Source of the DNA: Triatoma infestans
Lineage: Eukaryota; Arthropoda; Insecta; Hemiptera; Reduviidae
Direction of reading: 5' to 3'
Assembly: GCA_011037195.1 (NCBI GenBank)
Contig: JAAEAF010000230.1
Span: 62,001-126,000 of the forward strand
DNA: 64,000 nt
Made by a program: the position numbers and the translations under genes. The notes beneath the pieces are model-generated. The model was not told the origin of the DNA, did no database searches, and saw only the letters and a program-made list of their open reading frames with translations. Shown here one piece after another: positions 10,160 through 23,116 of this stretch (positions within the stretch are counted from its first letter, which is position 1; the number at the start of each line of letters is the position of its first letter).

Positions 10160-10557
10160 TGGCAGACACCGGAAACTCCTGTAAATAAAATCGTAGTATC
10201 CGTTTTCAAGAAAATCGCAAAAAACGCAAAAACACCTAGTCTATATAGTCCCACTTCCTGTCAACAGATTTTTCTTCAAATTTGGAATTGTAGAAATGCT
10301 TATAACATATATTATTAATATTACGTAAGCGGTATAACCATTTTTTCCAGAAACCTTAGTGACAGATGGAGTAGTGGTAGTAACTAAACAGAATATCATG
10401 CTGGCGATTTTTTTCTTTTTGAAATATTTTGTTCCCACACACATACTGATAATTCGCTAAAAACATTTTTTTTTTTCTTACTCAAGAGACCTCAAACCGT
10501 ATATATTTCCGGTAAAAATCATTTCGAAAAACTAGACGATCGCAAGTAAGAGAGAGT
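10160..10557 (+). repeat. Rep1 partial copy
   Basis: Plus-oriented blocks: ttttcaagaaaatcgcaaaa, ccacttcctgtcaacagatt, tttgaaatattttgttccca, a tttccggtaaaaatc block, and the right end agtaagagagagtaaac. Confidence 0.6.
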
Positions 10558-12970
10558 AAACAAAAATATTGTTCGTTGTAAGGTTTTTGTGTGTGTAGTG
10601 AAATGGTATTGGTGTGATGTGATGTTGTAGTGGTAGTAGTAGTTGTAGCTTATGGCGTGAGCGTTTTTGTAAAGGGCTTGTGTATATGTTCAAAGAGAAG
10701 AGAAGTAATAAGAAATAATTAAGAAAACACTGGTAGATTAAATTAAATATATTATCTTTAAAGAGATTTAATTCCTTTTCAATAACACAATAATATACTG
10801 AAACTAGCTAGGATAAACTCTTATGTTTTAACTTATAACTGGCACTTATGCCAAGATAGCGATTTCTGATCAAGTGTTCTAGTTGGATGTCTAGTTCAGA
10901 CGGTTCTTCTTTGAAAATAGACTGTCTTGAAAGAATGCCTTCTCTTCATAGTTCAAATCCTCCCCTCTGAGAGGGGCCGAAGACAATGCTAACCAAGTTC
11001 ATGAACTCTGTTGTAACGTTAGTATTCTACCTGTGTGTACCCTTTTTGCCAGCTAATGTGAGAACTTCTTCATAATTTTGATATATTTCATATAAAATAT
11101 ATTTCTATATTTCTGGCATCCATCACAGCAGGTTTGAACATAATAACTCAAAAACGAAAAATCGCAGGAACCTCAAAGTTGGTATCCCGTTAAATACTAC
11201 TACCGTATCCGAATATTACATCAACTGGAAGTATCATTTTACTTAGTTTTTTTTTCCTGTTTTACGCGATTTTCTTGAAAGCACTTCCAACGATTGTCTT
11301 TAAAGATCATTTATTATCTGCATCATAAATACCTATCACTTTTATTTGAGACATTTTCCTGGGTCATTGATTTTTTGGGAAGTACTGGGGGGAACAGTAA
11401 TGTTAAGCTTTTCTTTAAAGTACCATTTCAGTATAATGTATAATGGAGTTGATGAGGAGAGAAATTAGGTTTATTAATTAGACCAGATATGAAGACACTG
11501 TTATAATATAGCTATAAGTTTACACAAACTGCACTGGACTTGTAATGATTTATAGAAAAAAGGGTTAGAGTAGAGTTATGACACGATGCGATGTATATGG
11601 TTGAATCTGATAGATAGATAGATGTCTAGATCTCTTACTGGCTTATATACAGGTTCTCCCCACTCTAGCCTGCTTAAGTGAGAGAGTACCAGAAAGAGTT
11701 TGTTTTCTCTCGGTCGGGCTTGTGTTCTCTCTCTTGCCGTTACAAATGTATGGGTCTACTATGTTTATAATATTAATACAAACTAAAAGCATTGTAGCAT
11801 TCTAAATTTTAAGAAAATCGATTATTCTAAACGCGCCATCAGAGTATGTTTTTGTGATAGTTCTGCGGAATTAATGATGTTAAATTTCAAATATTGGTTA
11901 AGAGGCTCCCTTGCAGACTATAATATAATCACTTTTACTTCCAAGGATCTGGGTTAGATAATTGACCCCCCTGTAAAAAAAAATAATTAAAATTTGAAAT
12001 TTAGAAAAAATTGGTCATTTTATATAATTCTATTAACAGCGGTACAAGAAAGTCGTGTGAATGTTTCACATTAGATTCTTTTAGAAACTTGAAGGATTAA
12101 AAGACGATTATGTAAAACAGGTGTGCAGACGAAAATCTTTTAATTTTATTGTAAAGTGGTAAAAGATTAGGTTGTAGTTAATAGCTTTACAAATTTTTTT
12201 TCTTTCTTTTAATTAATGATTATCTTATGCGCTGCATTAAGAAACTATTGCCATATCTCACTCTTTCTAGTTGGCTGGTTTTAGTGAAGGCAATCTTTAA
12301 AGAAACAGAAGCTACTGATATATCTTTCTACACCTAAAATTCACACCTATTAGTTTAGAATACATCTATTTTTTCTCCAGCATTGAAAGGCGATTTCTCA
12401 CAGATCACACACACACACACACTTCGAAGATAGATATAAATGAATAGTATGAGAATGAGCTTTTATACTTGGAGAGAGAAAGAGAGAATTGTAAGGGTAA
12501 GAGTGACAGAGGAAGAGAAGAGTGGGGAAGTGTGAGAGAGAGAATGATGAAGCTGGGCATTTAAACGACGTGTTATGTTTAGCTGGAGGCTGAAAAAAAA
12601 AACTTTTGAACCTGTCATTTAAGAATATAGCAAGACCGCCCTCTCTCGTAAAAACAACTCAGTTCAAGAAGATGTGTTCCACCATTCCTTCCCCATTCCT
12701 AATCTACTACCACTAAATAGTAGTTTTAACTTGTAATAATTCTCTCAGATGATCCCCCCCCCCCAATAACCTCACCTCGCCATGCACATACAACACGGTA
12801 GCAGTTTGTTTTCTAGCAATTTCCTAACCGTGAATACATTAAAATTCTTTGGCTAATTTAAACAAAACAAAAATACTCATTTCATTCCTTTTCACCAAAT
12901 ATTGAATGTTATTGGTAAATTATATGATTAACTGATCAGCTATAAGATAACTGATTAACACGTAATAATA
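10558..12970. other. Non-coding stretch with small Rep1 remnants
   Basis: Contains a minus-oriented Rep1 fragment at about 11130-11440 and an isolated Rep1 end (gtcgtgtgaatgtttcacat, about 12050-12075). Short simple repeats include (GATA)n near 11610, an AC tract near 12408 and a GA-rich stretch near 12470-12545. No gene or conserved translation is seen. Confidence 0.55.
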
Positions 12971-12974
12971 ATTA

Positions 12975-14450
12975 TAGTTCCAGGGATAGCGCATCGAGAG
13001 CATGTTACACAGAAGGCAAAGAAGCTGTGGAGTTACTAGAGCCTGCGGGAAAACATGGGGGTCTCTCCCCCAAAATGGCCTACTGGGTCTATACGCAGAC
13101 CATCATACTTATCCTCACTTATGGGGCAGTGGGGTGGTGCCCAAAAACGGAACAGCAGGTCGCTAGGAAGAACCTTTCAGGGGTTCAAAGGCTGGCATAC
13201 CCGTGATTTCGGAGGCATTTTGTAGTGCCCCAACGGCTGCATTGGAAGTACTGCTGGGGTTATTCCGCTGCATCTTTTGATACAAGCGGAGGCGAGGGCT
13301 AGTGGGTACAGACAAATGAACAATGGCCACTGGAAGCAGAGTAGCTCCCTGGCCAAGCATTTGGACATAACACAAAAGGTAGACCTGGCCCTATCTTTAA
13401 GATGGCTGGGGAAGTGTGCTGTCCAACATTCCACTTTGAGCTCCCCTTCCAAGTGATCTTTACGTCAAAATCGGAATGGGCTAAAAGTTGGGAAAAACGA
13501 GGCCGGACTGGGGTTTACGGATATATGCCTGCGGAACTGGAACCGGTATATATGGAGTTAAACCGGAGGCACTCATTGAAAGGCCCCTCGGTAGATACTC
13601 CACGGTATTCCAAGCTGAATTCTATGCAATAAAGATCTATGCAGGAGAACATGCGTATGAGCTCTAGGAATAGAAAGATATGCATCTTCTCGGACAACAA
13701 GGCTGCACTGAAGGCACTTGGGGCATTCAGAATCACTTCTTCCCTAGTCAGGGAGTGTAGAGACTCCCTGGAGGTGTTGTCCCGGCACAACAAAGTGCGG
13801 CTGGTATGGGTGCCGGGACACAAGGGGATTAAAGGTAATGAACTAGCCGATCAACTGGTCAGGAATGGAGCGAATACTCCTTTCTGTGGACCGGAACCTG
13901 TTCTGGGAATAGCCAAAAGTTTGGCGAGGACATCTCTGAGAGAATGGACTCGGAGAGAACATAATCGTCACTGGAGGCTAAGTACTGGGGCAAAACACGG
14001 CAAAGTGGTCATTCCAGAGCGGTGTAGAAGATGAACCAGAGAGACCTGGGTTTAAGCAGGTATCAGATCTGTCTGATAACGGGCCTGTTTACAAGGGCAG
14101 GTTCAAGAAACATCTGCACAAGGTGGGATTGGTTGATTCGGAGCCATTGTGTAGATTGTGTAAGGAGGAGGAGACGGGCACGGGAGACGGACAACAGGAA
14201 AAGACGGCCACTCACCTGTTGTTTGATTGCGTTGCAATCGGCAGATTGCGGTGCGAGATCTTCGGCACGATGAGACCGGAGGAAATCTTACTGCAAGCAG
14301 GACTAGTGGGGAAGGCCCTGGACCTCATGAAGACGGAAGGATTCCTCTACTAGATATTGAGGGGTTGGCACAATAAGCCTCAACGGGTAGGCTGCAGTGC
14401 CTGGGTTTGAGTCCCCTCCCCCCTGTGTCAATGTAATTCTAATTCTACTG
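12975..14450 (+). pseudogene. Non-LTR retrotransposon tail with RNase H domain
   Basis: The translation begins in the region after the RT core (LSGVQRLAYP, then LLIQAEARASGY in another frame), continues through a divergent linker, and reaches a recognisable RNase H domain at 13639-14034 (IFSDNKAALKAL, VRLVWVPGHKGIKGNELAD), followed by a cysteine/histidine tail (CRLCKEEE, ATHLLFDC; 14123-14353). At least three frame changes and several stops break it. RNase H after RT is typical of I/LOA-type and related LINEs. The 3' part after the stop (agatattgagg, ggcacaataagc) is shared with the fragment at 28600-29140. The copy is 5' truncated and cannot be functional. Confidence 0.85.
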
Positions 14451-16303
14451 TACAAGTTGAGGACAAGACTCTACGTTTCGGTAATCTGCTTGCCATTTTC
14501 AAGAGTAATTCCCATTTTTTTGAGTGGCCATTACATAAAAAATCCAATTTGGAAAATACCAAGTTTTCGATAATGTTAGTCCTGTACCTGCGGCCGATCA
14601 GGTAGGCAATCTTATTTCCCTTTTATCCAAGTGTGGATGGTTGTGCATGTTCGTGCAATGTAGACGAAAATATTAGGGTACCAATAAAAACCTTTTCAAA
14701 TAAAAATAATAGAAATATACGTGTGAATTAAACATACTAAGTTTGAAAAATATTGTCCGTGTTATTTTTTATATAACCACTTAAAGAAACAATCAGTAAA
14801 GTGTACCCTCCAACTGACGGATTATAATCGAAACCGTCATATCTGTTTCCATGATGGTACCCAACGCAATATAAGTTTGAGCTTGTTGCGAGAATTTCTT
14901 TGTGTACACTAGTAAGAGAAAGTAAACAGTGATTACCAATTGGAAAGCAAGAATTATGAGAGAAAATCATGTCAAATTCCGTTAAAGTTTCAAACAAACT
15001 TTAACCAAATCAAAGAATAAAAAAATAAAAAATATAATTTGTAGCCAATTGTTAAGCATTTCCTTGTATTCGTAGAACAAATACGTACATATAACTGAAC
15101 AAGTTGTAACATGTAAATCCTCAATGTAATGGATGTGATTTGTTAGTGTCATTTGTGATGTAACTGAAGTACGCATGCCTATATAAGTATGGCGCCGACA
15201 TAATGGATTAAAAAAAAACTTATGTGTATATCTTAGTAGCTGTAATATGCAAATAGTCCAACTATTCTTTCCTCTAACTTCCAATCTATTACAGTACAGT
15301 TAAGAACAAGCAAGAGGAAAAAGGATTACGATAGTAATGGTACAGCAGATGAGGGAGAGAGAGATAGAGTGAGTAAGGAAGAGTCAAGAGTGGGGGCGGG
15401 AAAGTGTGATGAGGAGTGGAAGGTGGAGTTGATCTTAACTTACCTATTAACAATTACTTAAAGACTAATGCTCCTATTGTTTGACCCTGAGGACATGAAA
15501 GCCGGTAAAATAGTCTTTTGTCTGGTCATTTCAATTCTATATATATATACACTCTGAATGAGGGGATAGAGAAAGACACTGTGGATGAAGTGCTCTTGCC
15601 ACAATAGTACTCTACCATTATGCCAAACTATATTTATGCCAAACATTTATAAACACTAACTGTACATTTGGTTTCAACCGTTTCAAACAGCCCCCCTCGA
15701 AAAAAAAAGCAAATGTCCAGACTAAATGTTATTTGATTGTGTTTAGAGAAACAGAGGGATATTAAAATAGTAAAATAGACAGATTTAACTGTTGATGCGA
15801 CTTATTCACTATAAAACAACTTATTCACAAACTGGGCACAAAGAGTGAATAAAATAAATAAAAATAAACCGCTATGAAGCATTCATATAACCATCATCTT
15901 CTCTAAAACTTAAATTCCTCACCCACAAGTCAACCAAACTAATTTACCGAACAAATCATAGTCGGTGTTCTCTATGAAATAGGCAAACAAACAAAGTGAC
16001 ATGATCACAATACTTCCTATTGTAGCAGTAAGAAGGAATAAAATCTGATGTAACAGACTCACACCACTTTCTCTTACAGCGATCAATTTACATGAATGGG
16101 AGAATCTTAACTTTATAAAACGACTTTTTGATGTCCCATCACCCCTCCGGTACCTTCAAAAACACTCTCAATGAATTTCCTCGGAAAAACTAATTCAAAC
16201 AAAAGTTATATTACAAAAGGTCTGTATGAACAGATAGTTTAACAAGTTTAATGAAATTCATTCGTGCCATTATGGAGAAAGTCGCAAAAAACTGAAAAAA
16301 AAA
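14451..16303. other. Non-coding stretch with weak Rep1 remnants
   Basis: Scattered Rep1 words occur (agtaagagaaagtaaacag near 14910; tctgatgtaacagactcaca near 16042). A GA-rich stretch lies near 15350-15425. I found no conserved translation. Confidence 0.5.
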
Positions 16304-17275
16304 AAATCTGGTGAGAAACACTCACACAACTTTCTCTTACTCCTGTTCTCAAAATTATAATTGACAAATTATATAGTTTGTGTAACAAATTTAACGAAAT
16401 TCGTCGAAAACTGAAAAAACTGTTCAGTAAAAAACGCACTTCCGTTTAACTAAATTTCTTAAAATTCGGAGTTTTGGCCATCTATTTATTTCTAATTAAT
16501 TTTGTATGGATGATAGAACTGTATAATAAACTATAGAGAAAAACATAAACCCCACCCCTCCTCTAAAAGTGCCCTTAAATGAATTTTCCCTGAGAAATGT
16601 TTTAAATAAAAGTTATAGATCTTTGCATGTTTAGTTTATAAACGAAGTTTCAAGAAAATCGTCGGAGCCATTTTTGAGAAAATTGCGAACAAGAGAATAA
16701 ATCATTTAGTAAAGTGGTAATGTAAACGCACTTCCGGTTATCCGATTTTTTCAAACTCAGAATTTCAACAGCATATTTAATTCTAATTAATATTATTTAG
16801 ATAATAGAATTGTTTAATAAACTGAAATAGCACTTTAGATGAAAACCTAACTCCACCCCCTCCCCCATTACTGCCCTTAAATGAATTTTCCCAGAGAAAT
16901 GTTTCAAATAAAAGTTGTAGCTATTTGTATGTGTAGTTGATATACTATTTAAAGAAATCGTGGAGCCATTTTTGAGAAAATCGCAAAAAAGTAAAAAAAA
17001 CAACAAGTAAGTGGTACTTCCGGTTGAGGAATTTTGACAGATAACCCACTGTCAGATGTCATGGTGATACCTAAACGGAATATCAAGTTTCAACTTTCTA
17101 CGGTTTTTCGTTTTTGAGCTATGCTGTTCACATACACACTCACTGACACACACACAGAACATTTGCTAAAAACCACTTTTTTGGACTCAGGGGACCTCAA
17201 AATGGATATTTCCGGTGAAAACTCGATACCGAAAATTTGACACGATTACAATACTTCCTCTTACTAGTGAGTGGA
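16304..17275 (+). repeat. Rep1 long copy (two internal units)
   Basis: Starts at atctggtgagaaacactcac and continues through the left-end block ctttctcttactcc, two successive internal units each with a C-rich run near caccc and an aaatgaattttccc block, and the right-hand module with a CA tract, ctcaggggacct and ggtgaaaactcgat. The right end is degraded (ttactagtgagtggaagt). Confidence 0.8.
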
Positions 17276-17280
17276 AGTAA

Positions 17281-17960
17281 TAACAACTGATCAGAAAAGT
17301 TGTACTTCCGGTGAATCAATTTTCTTCAAACATGAAATTTTGGCATCACATTTCATTGTAATTAATATTATGTAGATGATATAAAATTGTGTAATAATAA
17401 ACTAAAATAGCACTTTTGATGAAAACATTACATCACAACCTCCCTAAAAATCCCGATAAATGAATTTTCTCGGAGAAATATTTCACAAACAAAAGTTGTA
17501 GCTTTTTGTACGTGTAATTAATATGCCGCCAAGTTTAAGGAAAATCGTTAGAGCCGTTTCCGAGAAAACTGCAAAAAACTGAAGAAAAAAAAAAAAAAAC
17601 ATTGAGGAAAATGTACGCTCTTCCGGTAACTGAATAACAACTTTGAACTTTCTGTGAGTTTCCATGTTTGAGTTTCGCTGTTACCACACAGATCCTCTAC
17701 TAACCACCGATTTTTTTTTCAAACTTCATTTTCTTTACTACATATTTATTAATTGCCCTTAACATTATACAAGAAATTGGGATCATACTGAAATGACAGT
17801 TTTTAAGATAACCTGACTTTAAATAATTTCCCCAAACCTCCCACAAACTAATTTTTCCGGAAAAATGTTTCAAATAAAAGTGAAAGTCTAATACTGCTAT
17901 ATATTATGTAATATATTTAGATAAGTTTAAAGAAAATCTAACCGGTTTAAAGAAAACGTT
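17281..17960 (+). repeat. Rep1 partial copy
   Basis: Continues directly from the previous copy with internal-unit blocks (tgtacttccggtgaatcaat, aaaatcgttagagccgtttc) and then decays. It may be a tandem or recombined continuation. Confidence 0.6.
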
Positions 17961-18107
17961 TAATTATAAATATTTGATTCTATAAATAAAATATGAACAA
18001 ATTTATTTTATTTTTATAATACAAATATTTCACACCTATTTTGCTTAAAAAAAAAAAAAGAAGAAAGAAACATAAATAAAATAAAAGAGTTACTTAAACT
18101 ATAAAAC

Positions 18108-18179
18108 GGGCCGCTCCGGGATTTGAACCCGGGACCTCCTGCACCCGAAGCAGGAATCATACCCCTAGACCAAGCGGCC
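18108..18179 (-). tRNA. tRNA-Pro (anticodon CGG)
   Basis: The minus strand gives a 72-nt cloverleaf: acceptor ggccgct/agcggcc, a D arm (gtctaggggtatgatt), anticodon stem cctgc/gcagg with loop TTCGGGT, and T arm ccggg-ttcaaat-cccgg. The anticodon is CGG at 18145-18147, and discriminator C is the last base. A T4 run follows directly on the minus strand, as expected for pol III termination. Internal A and B boxes are intact. It differs from the copy at 22734 by one base only. Confidence 0.95.
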
Positions 18180-18289
18180 ATGCCTATTGTTACCACTTCA
18201 TAAATCGTTTCCCTCCTATTGTTTTAGTAATTCTCTCTGTCCCTGTTGCTTTAAATGCAGAACTTGTTTTCTTCTTTTACTTCCTCTTG

Positions 18290-18384
18290 ATACTTGTAAC
18301 AGGAAGTATCGCTATCATGTCAAATTTTCGAAATTTAAGTTTTTCCCGGAAATATATGTTTTGAGGTCCGCCTTAGTATGAAAA
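18290..18384 (-). repeat. Rep1 right-module fragment
   Basis: Minus-oriented blocks aacaggaagtatcgc, tcaaattttcgaaatttaag and ttttgaggtcc, directly next to the start of the plus-oriented copy at 18388. The two together form an inverted junction. Confidence 0.55.
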
Positions 18385-18387
18385 CTA

Positions 18388-19056
18388 ATCTGGTGTGAAA
18401 CATTCACACAACTTTCTCTTACTCCATTTTTCAAAATTGTAATTGACAAAATTTAATAGTTAGTGTACTGAATTTAATTAAACTCGTCGGAGTTCGTCGA
18501 AATTCGTCGAAAACTGAAAAAACGGTCAGTAAAAGCGCACTTCCGGTTTACTAATTTTCTTGAAACCATTTGTTTAATATTGTTTGGATGATAGAATTGT
18601 ATAATCAATTACGATAGCAAATTATGAAAAACGTAACCCCAACCCTCCACCAAAAGCCCCCCCTTAAATGACTTTACCAGGAGAAATATTTCAAATACAA
18701 GTTGTAGCTCTTACATGTGTATTGCACATTCCTAATTTAAAGAAGTTCGTTGGAGCCGTTTTCGAGAAAATCGCAAGGAAGTGAATAAAACCATTCACTA
18801 AAGTGGTTCTTTCGGTTGAGGAATTCTGGCAGATGACCTACTGTCGGATCCTACAGTAATACCTAAACGGAATATCAAGTTTCCACTTTTTACGATTTTT
18901 CGTTTTTGAGCTCTGCTGTTCACAACACACACACACACACACAGACCATTTTTTTGGACACAGGGCAGCTCAAAACGGATATTTCCGGTGAGAACTTAAT
19001 ATCGAAAATTTGGCAGGATTACAATATTTCCACTTACTAGGAGTAAGAGAAAGAAA
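18388..19056 (+). repeat. Rep1 short copy (one internal unit)
   Basis: Both ends are recognisable (atctggtgtgaaacattcac on the left, aggagtaagagaaag on the right), but only one internal C-rich unit is present. It is about 300 bp shorter than the long copies, with some further small deletions. Confidence 0.8.
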
Positions 19057-20484
19057 AATAGTTTTTAGGTACCGCTACCGTATATGACATGAAAGTTCAT
19101 AATCGGTCCAAATCGGTTTTTGAAATTTCCTGAAAACAATGATTTTCATTAAATAAAGAATGTTAATGCAAGGACCTACCACTTTATTTGCCACATTAGG
19201 TTTATGAAGGATTCTATGGAAACTATGACGTTACACTTCAAATGGTGTTTGTGCATGTATTGGCTGGCACCAACTTTAGGATACAGTTAAAAATTATTTT
19301 TGGTTCTCTTTCTTGGAAAACAAACTTCTACATTTAAGCAGGGCACTTCTTCGATACTTGGTTATCACATCTTATATCTTACTAATGATTTAATAGTTCG
19401 TTACATTGACTGTAATATTTGTAAATGTAATTATTATTTGAGTATTTTATTATTGACGAAACGCTATATTTCTTTGAATAATTTTCAAGAAACACAGAAA
19501 TTGTTCTTAACATTACAAGTATTGAATTTTTTGTTTGGTTTTTAAAGTCACAATTCTATTTGAAAATATTGTCATGTTAATAAAATATGTTTGTTTCATT
19601 TTGGAAAAATTTGTTTTAATATAATTGATACTGACTGACAAATAACCTTTTTGAAAATCGATTTCATTGTCTTTATGTTTTATGCAAAAGTAGTAATCTA
19701 ATTAAATTTGAGGATTTCTTGCTTATTTGAGAAATATTTCGTTAAAGTGCTACCATGCTACCAGGAGACCTGGTGCTACCAGGAGCTTCTCTTAAAAATT
19801 GGTTTTTCCAGTTTTTTGTGATTTTCTTAAAAACGGCTCAACGATTTTCTTTAAACATACAATATCAACTACATATAATGGGCTACAACTTTTTTTCGAA
19901 TGATTTCTCCGGGAAAATTCATTTAAAAGCGTTTTTTAGCGGGAATGGGGCAGTAATTGGGGAGGGGTGGGGGGGAGGTTTTCCTCAAAGGGCTGTTTCA
20001 GTATATTACACAATTCTATCAACTAAATAATGTTAATCAGAATTCAATATATTGTTGAAATTTTGACTTTGAAGAAAATCGGATGACCGGAAGTGCGTTT
20101 TTAATGACAAGTATTTTTCAGTTTTCTGCTATTTTCTCTAAAACGGATGCAAGGAATTTCTTTAAACTAGGAATGTAAACTACTCATATAAAGAGCTGCA
20201 ACTTTTATTTGAAACATTTCTCCTGGTGAAGTCATTTAATGGGGCTTTTAGAGGTGGGGTTGGGGTTATGTTTTCCTGTGAAGTGGGATCACAGTTGATT
20301 ATACAATTCTGTACCATTTAAACAAAATTAATTAAAAATGAAGATATTACCGAAATTCCGAGTTTCAAGAAAATTGATAAACCGGAAGTTAAATTTAAAT
20401 TAAATTTGGTTTACTAACTATAAAAATTTGTCAGTTACAATTTTGAAAATAACAGAAAGTTTTTCAAGTATTTCATACCAGATT
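19057..20484 (-). repeat. Rep1 minus-oriented fragments
   Basis: A right-module fragment (about 19058-19230) is followed by unrelated AT-rich sequence. Then comes a minus-oriented copy (about 19740-20484) showing both G-rich internal units (gggggaggtt; ggggttggggtt) and ending in caagtatttcataccagatt. Confidence 0.65.
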
Positions 20485-20522
20485 TTTTCCTTATTACTTT
20501 CGTTCTATGTTACATAAATTGT

Positions 20523-21519
20523 AATATTTAGGTTTTTATTTGCCGATGACACCACACTTATATCGAGAGGCAAGGACTTGAAAGAAGTGGAGACAAAATG
20601 CACTATAGACCTGCGAAATTTGAAGGAATGGTTAAACGCAAATGAGCTCATTTTAAATGAAGAAAAAACTATAAAAAAAGTATTTAGTTTAACCATGAAA
20701 GATGAGGACTTACCAGTGAAGTTCCTTGGAATAAAGCTGGATTCGGGTCTAACATGGAGGCATCACATGCAGAATCTGTGCGGTAAATTAGCACAAGTAG
20801 TATACATGCTCAGAAAGCTGAGAGATGAAGTATCAGTAGAGGTTTTGAAAACTGCCTATTACGGGTTGTTTTATTCTAAAATGAGCTATGGTATACTGCT
20901 ATGGGGAGCAGCTTCTGATAGTAATCTAGTGTTTAAGCTACAAAAAAAAAGCAATAAGAACCATGTTTAGAAAAAATAATAGAGATAGTTGTAAAGCATT
21001 GTTTAAAGAGCATTCTCTTCTAACTTTGCCATCTTTGTTTATTATCACTAATTTATTGGCTATAAAAGATAATACTAATAATGTATGTGTTCAGAAGTGA
21101 TTTCCATCAATATGGCATAAGAATCAAAAACAACTTACACATTCCAGCTAAAAGACTGAAAAAATCTGATTTGTCTCCAACTATAATGTCTCGGAAAATA
21201 TATAATAACTTGCCGCATGAAATTCAAGAAATTGAAGAAAAACAGTTTAGAAAAGTAGTAAGAAGATTTCTGATAGAGAAAACTTTCTACAGTGTTAGTG
21301 AATATTTAGAATACAAGTGGAAGGTTACAGAATTTTGTATAGACTAAGTATCCCTGGTTATATGTAAGTTACATTAATTATAAAGAACAAAGTTTATTTA
21401 AAGTAAACTCAGTTTCTTTGTACATCACAGCTTGAATTTGTTGACGTGCTTATTGTATTTTTGTAATACGTTAAAGCTTAATAAATAAATAAATAAATAA
21501 ATAAATGAATAAATAAATA
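20523..21519 (+). pseudogene. Jockey-like LINE, 5'-truncated 3' part of RT ORF
   Basis: The reading starts inside the RT domain at FLFADDTTLISRG, which contains the catalytic FADD box. It continues with the palm/thumb stretch (NEEKTIKKVFSL, FLGIKLDSGLTW, LRKLRDEVSVEV, YGILLWGAASD) to 20970. After frame changes the C-terminal segment follows (SRKIYNNLPHEIQEIEEKQF, FYSVSEYLEYKW; 21081-21347). The arrangement FADDT, LGI.LDS.L.W, GI.LWG and the FYSV-E-L-Y terminus is typical of Jockey-clade elements. An (AATA)n tail at 21479-21519 marks the 3' end. A frameshift near 20960 and the missing 5' half make it non-functional. Confidence 0.85.
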
Positions 21520-22733
21520 TATTTGGGAAGTGGCGTGTATATTGGATGCATTCTGGATTTGTACATTTGAAAAATTTGGTTACATAAAAAAATTATTGTC
21601 TGTAAGCGCCTCGCAAAAGAATTTTATTTGTTAGTACAAGGCTGTTCATTTTTATCCATATAGATAATAGTTATGTTTGGCCGTTGTTAATCAAACAAGC
21701 AAAAAATTAATCGGCTGGAGCCAAAGAAGAAACTTTTAAAAATTAAAAGTTGCTTGTTCGTTCATTTTTATTATTTTTGACCATTGTTATTTTCGTGAAT
21801 AAGATTTTACTTATACTTAATAAGCAAGAAATTTCAAAGAAATACAATACTCACTCAGATAAATTCTTAGCATTTTTTTCGTTTAAATATAATGAAATAA
21901 AATCCGACGTAAATCACTTGTTAATAAAAACTCCCAACTCAATTTAAATTCACAATGACTAGGAGGATCTTAAGCCTTAGTTATCATCTTACAAGGATTC
22001 TTATTTTTAGTAAAATATTTTTATTTCCTTTTATGAATTATTTCATAAAATTTATTCATTGTATAAGAATTGTCATTATAATATGGTAAATCAATTAATT
22101 GGGCAACCGCATGTCTTAGATATTGTATTTTGATTTCTTTGCGTGTTTTTGTTTGAAACCGTAATGAAATATAGAAGAATTTACTTATATTAGAAATATT
22201 AATTAAAATTTATGTTTATAGTGGCAGGCTAGAGTTGGAAAACAAGGTAATTTTTAGAAGATTTGTTGATAATAACTAATTAAGATATATCTCAGGTTAT
22301 GAGTCTTTTATTACGCTTGTATAGTACTTATAACCAAGTTTACAGCCGCCAAAAACAGCTACTATGATTTTTCTTCAAACTATATATTTACTGGCCTTTC
22401 AATTTTTTTTTTTTTTGGCTGTGATTAATTAAAGAAGACTTTTGTTTTGAATATAAGTCAAAATCCCTTCTTCCCTTTAATCAGTTCCCTTCAAAGCAAA
22501 ACCTTCACTGAAATATTAGTAGCATTTTTCCTTGAACATTTGTCGGAGTAAAATATATACTGCGCAAGTATACATATATCCAGACAATGATAACAATTTT
22601 AAGTAGAAATATCTATTATCTTTGGTAAAACATTAAATTACAAAATAATTAAATAAAATTCTTATTAAAATCGTTTTATAATAAAATTGTAAATATCTGT
22701 GTTACCAACGGTTAAAAGGAAAAAAAAAATAAC
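21520..22733. other. AT-rich gap, nothing recognised
   Basis: Very AT-rich with homopolymer runs. No conserved translation, RNA or Rep1 block was found. Confidence 0.6.
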
Positions 22734-22805
22734 GGGCCGCTCCGGGATTTGAACCCGGGACCTCCTGCACCCAAAGCAGGAATCATACCCCTAGACCAAG
22801 CGGCC
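22734..22805 (-). tRNA. tRNA-Pro (anticodon TGG)
   Basis: The minus strand gives the same 72-nt cloverleaf as at 18108, with anticodon loop TTTGGGT, so the anticodon is TGG (22771-22773). All stems are complementary and the A and B boxes are intact. A long T run follows a few bases downstream on the minus strand. The only difference from the copy at 18108 is position 34 of the tRNA. Confidence 0.95.
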
Positions 22806-23116
22806 GCCTTGTAGGTATGGTGTTTAAAAACTATACTCGCTTAGTAACGTTCATTTAATTTTTATAGTATAAATTCATTTGTTTTTGAGGATAATTTCAT
22901 TCGCTAACTTACAATTTGATTACTACTTTTAATATTTTTTTTAAACAATTTCTAGATAATATACTTTTATTATTAGAATAATTTTTTGTGAAATAACATG
23001 GAACTGGTCCACACATTATGAAGATTTAGTTGTTATGCATGTTCATATTTAAGCAATTTATTTGACAATGCCTTGATTAAATACTGTTTTGTGTTCATTA
23101 AAGCATATTATATTCA
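22806..23116. other. AT-rich gap, nothing recognised
   Basis: AT-rich flank between the tRNA gene and the next Rep1 copy, without recognisable features. Confidence 0.6.

Noticed and set aside
13163..13823. Minus-strand open frames of 70-102 codons
   Set aside because: They are antisense to the RNase H LINE tail, which explains the openness of the strand.
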